This document shows, one piece after another, positions 8,329-15,837 of a stretch of 22,798 bases of DNA. Below the pieces are notes generated by a model, which saw only the letters and a program-made list of their open reading frames with translations, was not told the origin of the DNA and searched no databases. Where the stretch lies: positions 1 to 22,798 of the forward strand of contig CALXVW010000030.1 of NCBI GenBank assembly GCA_944392185.1, written 5' to 3'. The position numbers were made by a program, and so were the translations under genes. Source of the stretch: an uncultured Alphaproteobacteria bacterium (GTDB taxonomy: Bacteria > Pseudomonadota > Alphaproteobacteria > RF32 > CAG-239). Every line of letters starts with the position of its first letter. The first letter of the stretch is position 1.

Positions 8329-9735
8329 ATGTTAGAACGTGCAGAACTTTTATTACCGGCCGGCTCTCTTGTAAAATTAAAGACCGCTATTTTATACGGA
8401 GCCGATGCCGTCTATGCCGGCACGCCGGACCTGTGCTTGCGTGCGCAAAGCAAATTCACCATGGAAGAGCTTAAAGAGGGAATAGAATACGTCCACGCGC
8501 ATGGTAAAAAGATTTATCTGACCCTTAATCTGTTTATGCATAACCGCGATGCCGAGAAACTTCCAACCTTTGTAGAAACTCTGCGAGAACTCAGGCCAGA
8601 CGGTGTTTTAGTCGCAGACCCAGGTGTTTTTAGTTTTGTAAGAGAACATGCCCCTGAGTTAAACTTGTTTGTATCCACTCAAGCAAACGTATGCTCAAGC
8701 CTCGCGGTCAAGTTTTGGCAAAACCAAGGCGCCAAACTTTGTGTTTTGGGCCGCGAAGTAACTTTTGAGGAAATGAAACAAATTCGCTCAGATTGCCCTG
8801 ATATTTTGCTTGAATGTTTCATGCACGGCGCCATGTGTATGTCATATTCCGGCCGCTGCCTGATTTCCAACTATCTGGCAGACAGAAGCGCCAACCAAGG
8901 CAAATGTGCACACTGCTGCCGCTGGCATTATAAGCTGCATATTCGCCTAAAAGACGGAACCATAAGAGCCATAGAAATAAATGATAAGAACAAAGACGCT
9001 TTTGAATTTGCGCTTGAAGAAGAGTTCCGCCCCGGAGAATACTATGAGATAGTAGAAGACGAACACGGCGGCTATATCCTAAACTCAAAAGACATGTGTT
9101 TGCTCCCGCGCCTGCCGGATCTCTTAAGCATCGGTATGGATTCGCTAAAAGTTGAGGGCCGCAACAAAACTGAATACTATGCAGCCATTGTTGCCAGAAC
9201 CTACCGCCAAGCAATTGATGATTGGTATAAAGATCCGAAATCTTGGGATGAAAAGAAATATATGCCGGATTTATACACTCTGCAAAACCGCGGATATTGC
9301 CTTGGCTTTCACGATGGCAAATTGACCAACCTCAGCCAAAACTATGAATACACCCGCACGCTGGGGGATTGGCTCTTTGCCGGCTCCATTGTTGAATGGC
9401 AGGGAGATGATGCCATTTTTGAGGTTCGCAACTATATTAACAGCGGTGAGTTTATAGAGTTTTTAATCCCTGGTGGATTAAAGAATTTGCGCCTGACCTT
9501 AAATGAGTTTGAAGATGCTTTAAGCGGAGAAATCACTCATAAGGTCTCAGCCGGACAAGATAAAAAGATTCGCATCCGTCCGGATTCTTGGAATATGCAC
9601 ATAGAAGAGGTAAAAAAACTTCTACCCCAATATGTCATTGCCCGCAAATTTGTTCCGCTTGAAGGTGAGCAACGAATAATGCTTGACCACAAAAAAGAAG
9701 AATTTGAGCAATTAAAACAAAAAGCAGAGATTTAA
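8329..9735 (+). CDS. trhP: U32 family protein, likely TrhP tRNA U34 hydroxylase
   Basis: The U32 'peptidase' family contains Fe-S proteins that hydroxylate tRNA, rRNA or quinones rather than proven proteases. The 468-residue product shows the family start (ELLLPAGSL...YGADAVYAG), the motif HGAMCMSYSGRCLISN (166-181), and NQGKCAHCCRW. Cys170, Cys177, Cys193 and Cys257 sit where Fe-S ligands occur in the family, with extra cysteines at 196 and 197. Length and the motif wording are closest, from memory, to E. coli TrhP (YegQ), which makes 5-hydroxyuridine at tRNA position 34 using prephenate. RlhA and UbiU-type paralogues are less likely. AAGGA precedes the ATG. Transcription ends at the hairpin that overlaps the stop codon. 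Confidence 0.88.
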   Translation: MLERAELLLPAGSLVKLKTAILYGADAVYAGTPDLCLRAQSKFTMEELKEGIEYVHAHGKKIYLTLNLFMHNRDAEKLPTFVETLRELRPDGVLVADPGVFSFVREHAPELNLFVSTQANVCSSLAVKFWQNQGAKLCVLGREVTFEEMKQIRSDCPDILLECFMHGAMCMSYSGRCLISNYLADRSANQGKCAHCCRWHYKLHIRLKDGTIRAIEINDKNKDAFEFALEEEFRPGEYYEIVEDEHGGYILNSKDMCLLPRLPDLLSIGMDSLKVEGRNKTEYYAAIVARTYRQAIDDWYKDPKSWDEKKYMPDLYTLQNRGYCLGFHDGKLTNLSQNYEYTRTLGDWLFAGSIVEWQGDDAIFEVRNYINSGEFIEFLIPGGLKNLRLTLNEFEDALSGEITHKVSAGQDKKIRIRPDSWNMHIEEVKKLLPQYVIARKFVPLEGEQRIMLDHKKEEFEQLKQKAEI

Positions 9736-9748
9736 TCTCTGCTTTTTT
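9720..9748. terminator. Bidirectional rho-independent terminator
   Basis: A near-perfect inverted repeat (AGCAGAGATT / AATCTCTGCT, flanked by A and T runs) is centred on 9733. On the plus strand it is followed by TTTTTT (9743-9748). On the minus strand it is followed by CTTTTGTTTTA. It overlaps the trhP stop codon and reaches the acylphosphatase stop, so it can end both convergent transcripts. Confidence 0.9.
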
Positions 9749-10035
9749 CAAGCGCGCTTAAACACCCCGTCTTCAATCGGCGGCAAAAAAGAAGACAATC
9801 TTCCGACAACAAATTCCACACTGTCAACTCTGGCCAAAAGGGGTCCTTGGTGGCAAGCCAATATCATCTCATCAACCTCTTGTTCCTCGCCGCTCATCAG
9901 TATTTCGACACTGCCGTCGGCGGCATTATGAACCCAGCCTGAAATACCACCGATTTCTTTGGCTTTATTAATAGTCCAATAGCGGAACCCAATTCCCTGA
10001 ACGCGACCTTTAATTTTGATATAAACTTCCTTCAT
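9748..10035 (-). CDS. acyP: Acylphosphatase
   Basis: Acylphosphatase hydrolyses acyl phosphates such as carbamoyl phosphate and acetyl phosphate in the cytoplasm. The 95-residue product is the standard single-domain size. It contains the phosphate-binding loop GRVQGIGFR (catalytic Arg18) and GWVHNAADGSVE with the catalytic Asn37. The ATG overlaps the stop of the ATP12-like gene (ATGA), indicating translational coupling. It is the last gene of the rarA operon and ends at the bidirectional terminator. Confidence 0.94.
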   Translation of the reverse strand: MKEVYIKIKGRVQGIGFRYWTINKAKEIGGISGWVHNAADGSVEILMSGEEQEVDEMILACHQGPLLARVDSVEFVVGRLSSFLPPIEDGVFKRA

Positions 10036-10532
10036 GAGTGCAAAAACTTCTCAATATCGCAAAGTTCTTGCAAGCGTTCTTGGCGTTTAGCCTCGGCCTC
10101 GTCATCACTGCCCCACACTTCCGCCTGGTAAAGTTCTTCCAAATAGGCAGCCTCAAATGCTTGTTTGGCAGTAATTCTTCCCTTAACCAAGGCGGCAGCC
10201 AATAAAACCGAACGCATATTAAGCGCGGCCAAATAATAAGCGGCCAATTCTTTATCGCTCAAACTTTCCAGAAAAAGTTTCAATCTCACCCCGGTTTGTC
10301 TATCTTGAACGGGAACATCAAGCTGCTGGGTCTTGATAAATTGAGCCTGGAATTCCTTTTCTGCCCACTCCAACAAAGGCTGCCAAAGCTTTTCTTGTTT
10401 GGCCACCAAATCTTTATTTGTTCCCCAAAACAAGAGTAAATCCGTTCCGGCATATTGCAGCAGACGCTTAATAATATCTTGCCGATATTGAGCAATTTCC
10501 TCTGTTGCCTGCTTAAGTTTTTCCAAAGTCAT
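10032..10532 (-). CDS. ATP12-family F1-ATPase assembly chaperone, short form
   Basis: ATP12 chaperones bind the F1 alpha subunit before assembly and are found in mitochondria and alphaproteobacteria. The 166-residue product matches the helical C-terminal region of the family as I know it: a YAGTDLLLFW-like segment (YxGSDLLCY in relatives), KLWQPLLEWAEKEF, and the terminal AEVWGSDDEAEAKRQ (often ExWGxDxEA). The beta-rich N-terminal domain of about 70-80 residues seen in full-length ATP12 is absent. The 17 bases separating this ATG from the asmA-like stop leave no room for it. I chose ATG 10532 over an adjoining TTG at 10535; GAGGA lies upstream. Position between rluC and acylphosphatase in a rarA operon supports the call, because rarA-rluC-ATP12 linkage is common in the class. 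Confidence 0.72.
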   Translation of the reverse strand: MTLEKLKQATEEIAQYRQDIIKRLLQYAGTDLLLFWGTNKDLVAKQEKLWQPLLEWAEKEFQAQFIKTQQLDVPVQDRQTGVRLKLFLESLSDKELAAYYLAALNMRSVLLAAALVKGRITAKQAFEAAYLEELYQAEVWGSDDEAEAKRQERLQELCDIEKFLHS

Positions 10533-10549
10533 CAAATTTAGTCCTCAGC

Positions 10550-12676
10550 TTAAAATCCCCTAAAAGCATCCAACAAATCTTTGGCTGTGTTTTTCAAATC
10601 TTTAACACTGCCTTTGACACTGTCTTTAATCTGTTTAGTAGCATCATTATAAACATCTTGCGTTGTTGCCCTCACTCCTGTTGGTTTGGGAAAACGCGAG
10701 GCATAAGGCGTTCCCTCCAAGGCCGTATAACAAGGAGCCCCACTGCCGTTTAACATAACCTGAGAACCCAAATACGCAACACCTCCGGTTGCCACCACGC
10801 CGACAACCGTCTTTAAGGCTTGCTCATCATCAAGCCTGATTTGCGGCTGCTCAAGAGTCCCAACGACTTTAATAAACGAAGCCAAAGCTTGGGTGATATT
10901 GCCGTTTGCCAATTTATTAAACGAAGGCTCAATCGTAAAGGCGATATTATCATTAACCAAGTTGATGTTTCCGTCGCTGACAATTGTCAACTGCTTTGAA
11001 TCCAGCGCAATTCCCTTAGGGAATTTTGCTTTTCCACCTCCCAAATCAGCCCGCACAACCGCACAGGTCAGATCCATATCCGTGCTTTTGGAGGTATCGA
11101 TTCCCAAGGCAGCAAGCAGTTGGGTCACAAAATTTCCACCGATAAACTGCAATCCGCCTGTCTGGATAACGGATTTATCGACAATACCGATAACCTGTCC
11201 TTTAAGATTCTGGGCCAATTGACGATACGTTGTACCACTGCCCACAAGGTTAATATCCAAATCAAGATTACCTCCGCTCTTAATTCCAAAATCGCCACTG
11301 CCGCTAACCATAAATTCCTTATGCAAATTCTGCAGCAACATATTCTTGCTGCTGGCCTTGAGTGCCACACTCTTGGCATTGGCATCAACCGTCAAATCGG
11401 CATTGATATTGCCGCCGCCAAAATCAAACTCCAAAGGCTTAACTGCCAAACGTCCGCTTTTTAAGACCGCATCCATCTTGACATTATCGGCAACCATTCC
11501 CGGAGCAATTGCCAACTGCCCCACTGCCAACTTAAGGTTGGCATCTGCGCTATACAAAAGTTCATAAGGAATTGGTGTATTGGGCACACTTTCCAGCGCC
11601 TGCGCCTCACTGATGAGAGAGGGTATTTGAAAAGCGAAATTGCTGTTTTGATTAAAGCTCTGCAAATTGATTGCCGGGCTCTGCAAATCAGCCGTAATCT
11701 GCGGAACCTTACTATCCCAACGAACGGAAGCCGTACCGGAAATAATATTGTTAACTATATTTAGTGTCTCAATTTTAGCACTGAGTTCCTTTGTATCACC
11801 GTCGATTCTGGTCTTAAGAGTTGTTTCCGGCGCATCAAAATTTCCGGCCGGATTATAAATATTTGCCTCCACGGCGTAACGTGGTGCCGACATCACATCT
11901 GCCACACTTCCGTTGAGCTCGGCAGATATTCCCATGGCCTTAGTCGTCAACAAGAAAGGAAAAGGCTCTTTACCTTCCATAAGTTGCGCCAGAGAACCAA
12001 GCTCTGCCTGCCCGTTGATTTCCTCTTGATTATACAAGACATCAAAATTAAGAGCAATCTGGTCAGCATAGCTCGGAACACTCAAAGAAATATCATTAAT
12101 AACCAAGTTTGTCAGCTGGTTAGCTTTAGCGTCATAATATTCGACCTTACCATTGCGGATAGAAACATTTTTGGCAGCAAACCCGGCCATCGCCACGGCA
12201 GAAGAAGTCTGCACGGTTTTATTATCTGCCAGCGCCGCCGGAACTTTTGCCGAAGCCGCCTTGTTGGCCTTGGCAGACAAAGCGGGAAATTCCCAGTTTA
12301 CCTGCCCGTCATTAGATTTTTCCAAAAAGATTTCCGGCTCAACCAATATAACCTTATCAATCACGATTTGTTTTTTAAAAAGCGGGAGCAGTGCAAATTT
12401 GACTTCTGCCTGCTTCAGGGTAACCATCTGCGGATTTTGTGCCCAAGAGGGATTAGCCAAAGCCACATCATTGATAATCACGGTTGGCACCAAAGAGATA
12501 CCGAGGCTGGCCTCACCGTTAATCTTCAACTTGCGCCCAAGTTCATTTTCCACCATTTCCTCGGCATACACTTTATACTTATTGAGGTCAAAATTTCTAA
12601 CCGCAAAATATCCGCCGATGGCAATAATGATGATTATGCTGAAGACAATGGAAGATAAGATTTTAATAAAACGCAT
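10550..12676 (-). CDS. AsmA-family envelope protein
   Basis: AsmA-like proteins are anchored in the inner membrane with a long periplasmic beta-groove, and related members take part in phospholipid movement to the outer membrane. The 708-residue product has one N-terminal membrane anchor (about residues 4-27), a following region typical of AsmA (NKYKVYAEEMVENELGRKLKINGEASLG), and a long repetitive beta-strand body. Near the C-terminus is the AsmA_2-like segment with LKGQVIGIVDKS and FPKGIALDSKQLTIVSDGNINL. It begins 6 bases after the rluC stop, with GGGAG as ribosome-binding site, and lies 17 bases before the ATP12-like start. Which AsmA subfamily it belongs to cannot be decided here. Confidence 0.82.
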   Translation of the reverse strand: MRFIKILSSIVFSIIIIIAIGGYFAVRNFDLNKYKVYAEEMVENELGRKLKINGEASLGISLVPTVIINDVALANPSWAQNPQMVTLKQAEVKFALLPLFKKQIVIDKVILVEPEIFLEKSNDGQVNWEFPALSAKANKAASAKVPAALADNKTVQTSSAVAMAGFAAKNVSIRNGKVEYYDAKANQLTNLVINDISLSVPSYADQIALNFDVLYNQEEINGQAELGSLAQLMEGKEPFPFLLTTKAMGISAELNGSVADVMSAPRYAVEANIYNPAGNFDAPETTLKTRIDGDTKELSAKIETLNIVNNIISGTASVRWDSKVPQITADLQSPAINLQSFNQNSNFAFQIPSLISEAQALESVPNTPIPYELLYSADANLKLAVGQLAIAPGMVADNVKMDAVLKSGRLAVKPLEFDFGGGNINADLTVDANAKSVALKASSKNMLLQNLHKEFMVSGSGDFGIKSGGNLDLDINLVGSGTTYRQLAQNLKGQVIGIVDKSVIQTGGLQFIGGNFVTQLLAALGIDTSKSTDMDLTCAVVRADLGGGKAKFPKGIALDSKQLTIVSDGNINLVNDNIAFTIEPSFNKLANGNITQALASFIKVVGTLEQPQIRLDDEQALKTVVGVVATGGVAYLGSQVMLNGSGAPCYTALEGTPYASRFPKPTGVRATTQDVYNDATKQIKDSVKGSVKDLKNTAKDLLDAFRGF

Positions 12677-12682
12677 GAATAA

Positions 12683-13612
12683 TTACTCCCTGAAATTTAA
12701 TCCCAAGACATCGAACGCCTGACGGAAATGTTCCGGCACCGGCGCGGTTATAATTTGTTTCTTATGATATATACCGGATAAATCAATTTTGTATGCATGC
12801 AAAAAAAGTTTATCCGCCAATTCGGCAAAACGCTTTCTCTCTCGTCCGAAATACTTGTCATCACCCACAATCGGACAACCTATATATTCAAGATGAGCCC
12901 TGATTTGGTGAGTTCGCCCGGTTAGAGGAGAAGCCTCAATAAGGGAAAAAAGCTCCCCGGTCTCATCCAAGACCCGATATTGAGTAACGGCCTTTTTGCC
13001 ATCACTCAAGACTTGCATTTTTTCGCCCACCTTTTCAAGCGGAGCTTTGATATCTCCTTCTTTAGCTTTTGGCACACCGCGCACCAAAGCCAAATATATT
13101 TTGTGCAGATTACGGTCCTTAAAAGCTTTTGTAAGCAACTCGGCACTTTTTCTGGTTCTGGCCAAGACCAAGACCCCGCTGGTGTCTTTATCGATTCTAT
13201 GCACCAGCTTTGGCGCCTCTTCCATTTCAAACTTCAAGCCCTCAAGCATCCCATCCACATGGCGCGAGGTATTTGTTCCGCCCTGCACGGCCAAACCTGA
13301 AGGTTTATTAAGGACGATGATATTTTCATCCTTATAAATCACCAGCGAGCGGATATATGCCTCATCTTTAGCGGAGATACCTTGTTTTGATGTTTTTTCC
13401 TCTTTTTCGGCCTCAAGTGGCGGCACCCTGATTTCCTGTCCGGCCACGAGTTTTAAAGAGGCTTCGGCCCTTGCACCATCCACTTTAATTTGTTTGGTTC
13501 GCAATAGCTTATTAAAGCGGCCCAGCGAAAGCCCCGGATAATATTTCAAAAACCAGCGATTAAGCCGCATTCCATCATCAGCAGGTTTAACTTTAATCAG
13601 CTCAACGCCCAT
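12683..13612 (-). CDS. rluC: RluC/RluD-family 23S rRNA pseudouridine synthase
   Basis: This enzyme isomerises uridines in 23S rRNA. The 309-residue product has an N-terminal S4 RNA-binding domain (about residues 14-65, with RLNRWFLKYYPGLSLGRFNKLL) and a catalytic domain with LNKPSGLAVQGG and HRIDKDTSGVLVLAR, in which Asp141 is the predicted nucleophile. TGRTHQIRAHLEYIGCPIVGDDKYFG is the conserved later motif of the family. Length and the S4 domain favour RluC over RluA. AGGAG lies 5 bases before the ATG, which overlaps the end of the upstream zeta-like gene by 11 bases. Confidence 0.92.
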   Translation of the reverse strand: MGVELIKVKPADDGMRLNRWFLKYYPGLSLGRFNKLLRTKQIKVDGARAEASLKLVAGQEIRVPPLEAEKEEKTSKQGISAKDEAYIRSLVIYKDENIIVLNKPSGLAVQGGTNTSRHVDGMLEGLKFEMEEAPKLVHRIDKDTSGVLVLARTRKSAELLTKAFKDRNLHKIYLALVRGVPKAKEGDIKAPLEKVGEKMQVLSDGKKAVTQYRVLDETGELFSLIEASPLTGRTHQIRAHLEYIGCPIVGDDKYFGRERKRFAELADKLFLHAYKIDLSGIYHKKQIITAPVPEHFRQAFDVLGLNFRE

Positions 13613-14450
13613 TTTGGCTCCTCTGTTTATTTATAAAGGCAATTTGTTTTTTATACAAACTCTTATACAAATCTGCTAACTCCTTGCTGATAAGCTTGTT
13701 ATTTTGTTTTTCAGCCCTTTGATAAAGAGCAACAATACCTTTCTTATACACTTTTGTTTGCGGCAAATTATTACAAAACTTCTCCAAATATTCAGAAAAA
13801 GGTTGTTGAGCTGTTCTAGTGTCATAAGTAGGTTGGCTCACAGGATATTCATAAACTTCAAAGTGCTCAGGTGTTTCCAAAAGGAACTGAGCCACATCTG
13901 TTGCACTTTTTGCAGCCAAATTTAATGAAACTTTAGTTGGATTCATTCCTTGCGGATAAGGAGCTTTGCCTTTTAAATAAGCCTCAAAACTCTCATCAAA
14001 ATCCAATTTTCTTTTGGCCACATTCATTTGAGCAACAACATCATCGGCCAAAATAGCTTTAATTTCAGATTGATATCCTCTAAGTTTCATTCGCCGTATC
14101 AATTCTTCAGTATTATCCGTCAATCCCGTATCATACGCAATATTAAATTTTTTTTGAATAGCGGCAACAAAAACTGCATTGATTGTAAAAGAGAAGAACT
14201 CACTTTCCTGCGGTGTATATTCATAAGTTCTCGCATCTACCCCAAGCATTCTCAGATAATCGCCTATCACACCATCGGCAGAAACCAACACCGTATTTTC
14301 AAGACTGCGCCCCAATGTTGTCTTCCCAACTCCCTTTGCTCCCAATAATGTAACAAACTTCGGACTTTCAACCGCCGTCTTACCGAGCAACGCCTTTGCT
14401 TTACATGCCTTAATAAACGCTTCTTGCGACGAAATAGATAAATTAACCAT
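13602..14450 (-). CDS. P-loop kinase-like protein resembling zeta toxins
   Basis: The 282-residue product has a Walker A motif GAKGVGKTTLGRSL (37-50), an Asp in SADGVIGDYLRMLG (Asp59), and KKFNIAYDTGL (Asp107) followed by GYQSEIKAILADD. This order resembles the zeta-toxin/AAA_33 kinase fold, in which the Asp residues position the substrate. The C-terminal 100 residues, rich in Lys/Gln/Asn, match nothing I recognise. The frame extends upstream to 14555, but that part lies inside rarA; ATG 14450 overlaps the rarA stop by 8 bases and has GAGACGGA upstream, so I chose it. No antitoxin-like small gene adjoins it. Sampled lines have about 27-40% GC against about 40-52% in rluC and rarA, so acquisition is possible. 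A housekeeping nucleotide kinase is the main alternative. Confidence 0.55.
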   Translation of the reverse strand: MVNLSISSQEAFIKACKAKALLGKTAVESPKFVTLLGAKGVGKTTLGRSLENTVLVSADGVIGDYLRMLGVDARTYEYTPQESEFFSFTINAVFVAAIQKKFNIAYDTGLTDNTEELIRRMKLRGYQSEIKAILADDVVAQMNVAKRKLDFDESFEAYLKGKAPYPQGMNPTKVSLNLAAKSATDVAQFLLETPEHFEVYEYPVSQPTYDTRTAQQPFSEYLEKFCNNLPQTKVYKKGIVALYQRAEKQNNKLISKELADLYKSLYKKQIAFINKQRSQNGR

Positions 14451-15777
14451 TTTCCGTCTCTTTCTTATTTTTATTACGCGTGGCTTGTTTTTCGGCTCTG
14501 AGTTTATCAAAATACTCGACCCGTTTTTTAACTTCTCTCTCAAAGCCTCTATCAACCGGAAAATAAAGTTTCACTCGTTTCATACCGTCCGGAAAATAAT
14601 TTGCCCCCGAGAACCCGTCTTCACATTCGGGATCATATTCATACCCCTCACTGTAACCCAGCTGTTTCATCAACTTGGTTGGAGCATTAAGGATGTTCTT
14701 AGGCGGCATTAAAGAGCCGGTCTTGCGAGCCAAGTCTCTGGCTGCATACATAGCTTTATAAACTCCGACAGACTTTGGCGCGGTAGCCAGATAAGCTGCC
14801 AACTGCATAATTGCCAAATCACCTTCAGGTGAGCCCAATCGGTCATATACTTCCCAACAGGCAATTGCCTGAGATACGGCGTTGGGATCAGCCAAAGAAA
14901 CATCTTCAACCGCAAATCTTGTCATACGCCGCAACAAATATTTGGGATCCTCACCGGATTCGAACATTCTGGCCACCCAGTAAAGAGCAGCGTCCACATC
15001 CGAGCCTCGCAAAGATTTATGCACGGCAGAAATAAGGTTATAATGCCCGTCTCGCCCTTTGTCATAGATTGGCGCTCTGGAGCGAACAATTTTAACAATA
15101 TTGTCCTCATCAAAAACCTCACCGGGCTGAGCATAGTTCCACACGCTCTCTGCCAAATTTAGGATATAACGCCCATCCCCATCGGCAACTTCCTTCATAA
15201 ACTCCCTAGCCTCTGGAGTAAGAGGAAGCTTACGCCCTTCTTCACGCTCGGCACGCTGTAAAAGCTCTTCAAAATTTTCAGAAGTCAAGCGGTTAAGGAC
15301 AAAAACCTGGCACCTAGAAAGCAAAGCGGCGTTAAGTTCAAAAGATGGATTTTCGGTAGTGGCTCCCACTAAGATAATTGTTCCGTCCTCGACATAGGGC
15401 AAGAAGCCGTCTTGCTGAGATTTATTAAAACGGTGAATTTCATCAACAAACAAGAGTGTACCTTTGCCTTGGTTAGCTCGGCGTTCTTGAGCATACTGGA
15501 AAACGCGCTTTAAATCTGCCACTCCGGAGAAGACGGCAGAAATTTGCTCAAAATAAAGATTGGTATTTTCGGCAATCAATCTGGCAATGGTAGTTTTGCC
15601 GCAGCCGGGCGGCCCCCAAAGGATAAAAGAAGAAATTTTTTTAGCCTTTACCATACGGCCCAAAGGAGCATTTTCTCCAACGACCTGATCTTGCCCCACC
15701 ACTTCAGCCAAAGTTTGCGGGCGGAGTCTATCTGCCAAAGGTCTTTTCACCTGAGATGAAAAAAGCGTTTCTTCCAT
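14443..15777 (-). CDS. rarA: RarA (MgsA), replication-associated recombination ATPase
   Basis: RarA is an AAA+ clamp-loader-like ATPase acting at stalled replication forks. The 444-residue product has the N-terminal PLADRLRPQTLAEVVGQ, Walker A GPPGCGKTTIARL, Walker B LLFVDEIHRFNKSQQD, sensor 1 VGATTENPSFELN, the arginine-finger motif LLSRCQVF, and the C-terminal tetramerisation region with LRRMTRFAVEDVSLADP and MPPKNILNAPTKLMKQLGY. Length is normal. It is the first gene of the minus operon running down to acylphosphatase and starts 60 bases after the coupling-ATPase stop. A promoter candidate with an extended -10 lies in that gap. Confidence 0.97.
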   Translation of the reverse strand: MEETLFSSQVKRPLADRLRPQTLAEVVGQDQVVGENAPLGRMVKAKKISSFILWGPPGCGKTTIARLIAENTNLYFEQISAVFSGVADLKRVFQYAQERRANQGKGTLLFVDEIHRFNKSQQDGFLPYVEDGTIILVGATTENPSFELNAALLSRCQVFVLNRLTSENFEELLQRAEREEGRKLPLTPEAREFMKEVADGDGRYILNLAESVWNYAQPGEVFDEDNIVKIVRSRAPIYDKGRDGHYNLISAVHKSLRGSDVDAALYWVARMFESGEDPKYLLRRMTRFAVEDVSLADPNAVSQAIACWEVYDRLGSPEGDLAIMQLAAYLATAPKSVGVYKAMYAARDLARKTGSLMPPKNILNAPTKLMKQLGYSEGYEYDPECEDGFSGANYFPDGMKRVKLYFPVDRGFEREVKKRVEYFDKLRAEKQATRNKNKKETENG

Positions 15778-15807
15778 ATTGCACCGATTCGTTAATTGAT
15801 ACCGTTC

Positions 15808-15836
15808 AAGATAGCAGAAATGATTTGAAATTTACA
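15808..15836 (-). promoter_or_regulatory. Candidate promoter for the rarA operon
   Basis: On the minus strand TGTAAA (15836-15831) and TATCTT (15813-15808) are 17 bases apart, and the second is preceded by TGC (extended -10). The start site would be about 25 bases before the rarA ATG. It sits in the 60-base gap after the coupling-ATPase gene. The -35 match is weak. Confidence 0.35.
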
Positions 15837-15837
15837 G

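Noticed and set aside
11984..12722. Two overlapping plus-strand frames opposite the AsmA-family gene
   Set aside because: Both lie antisense to a long coherent protein with a membrane anchor; no ribosome-binding site or motif supports them.
14451..14555. 35-residue N-terminal extension of the zeta-like protein
   Set aside because: It lies inside the rarA coding region in another frame and is Lys/Arg-rich without a motif; ATG 14450 at the rarA stop with a purine-rich stretch upstream is the better start.
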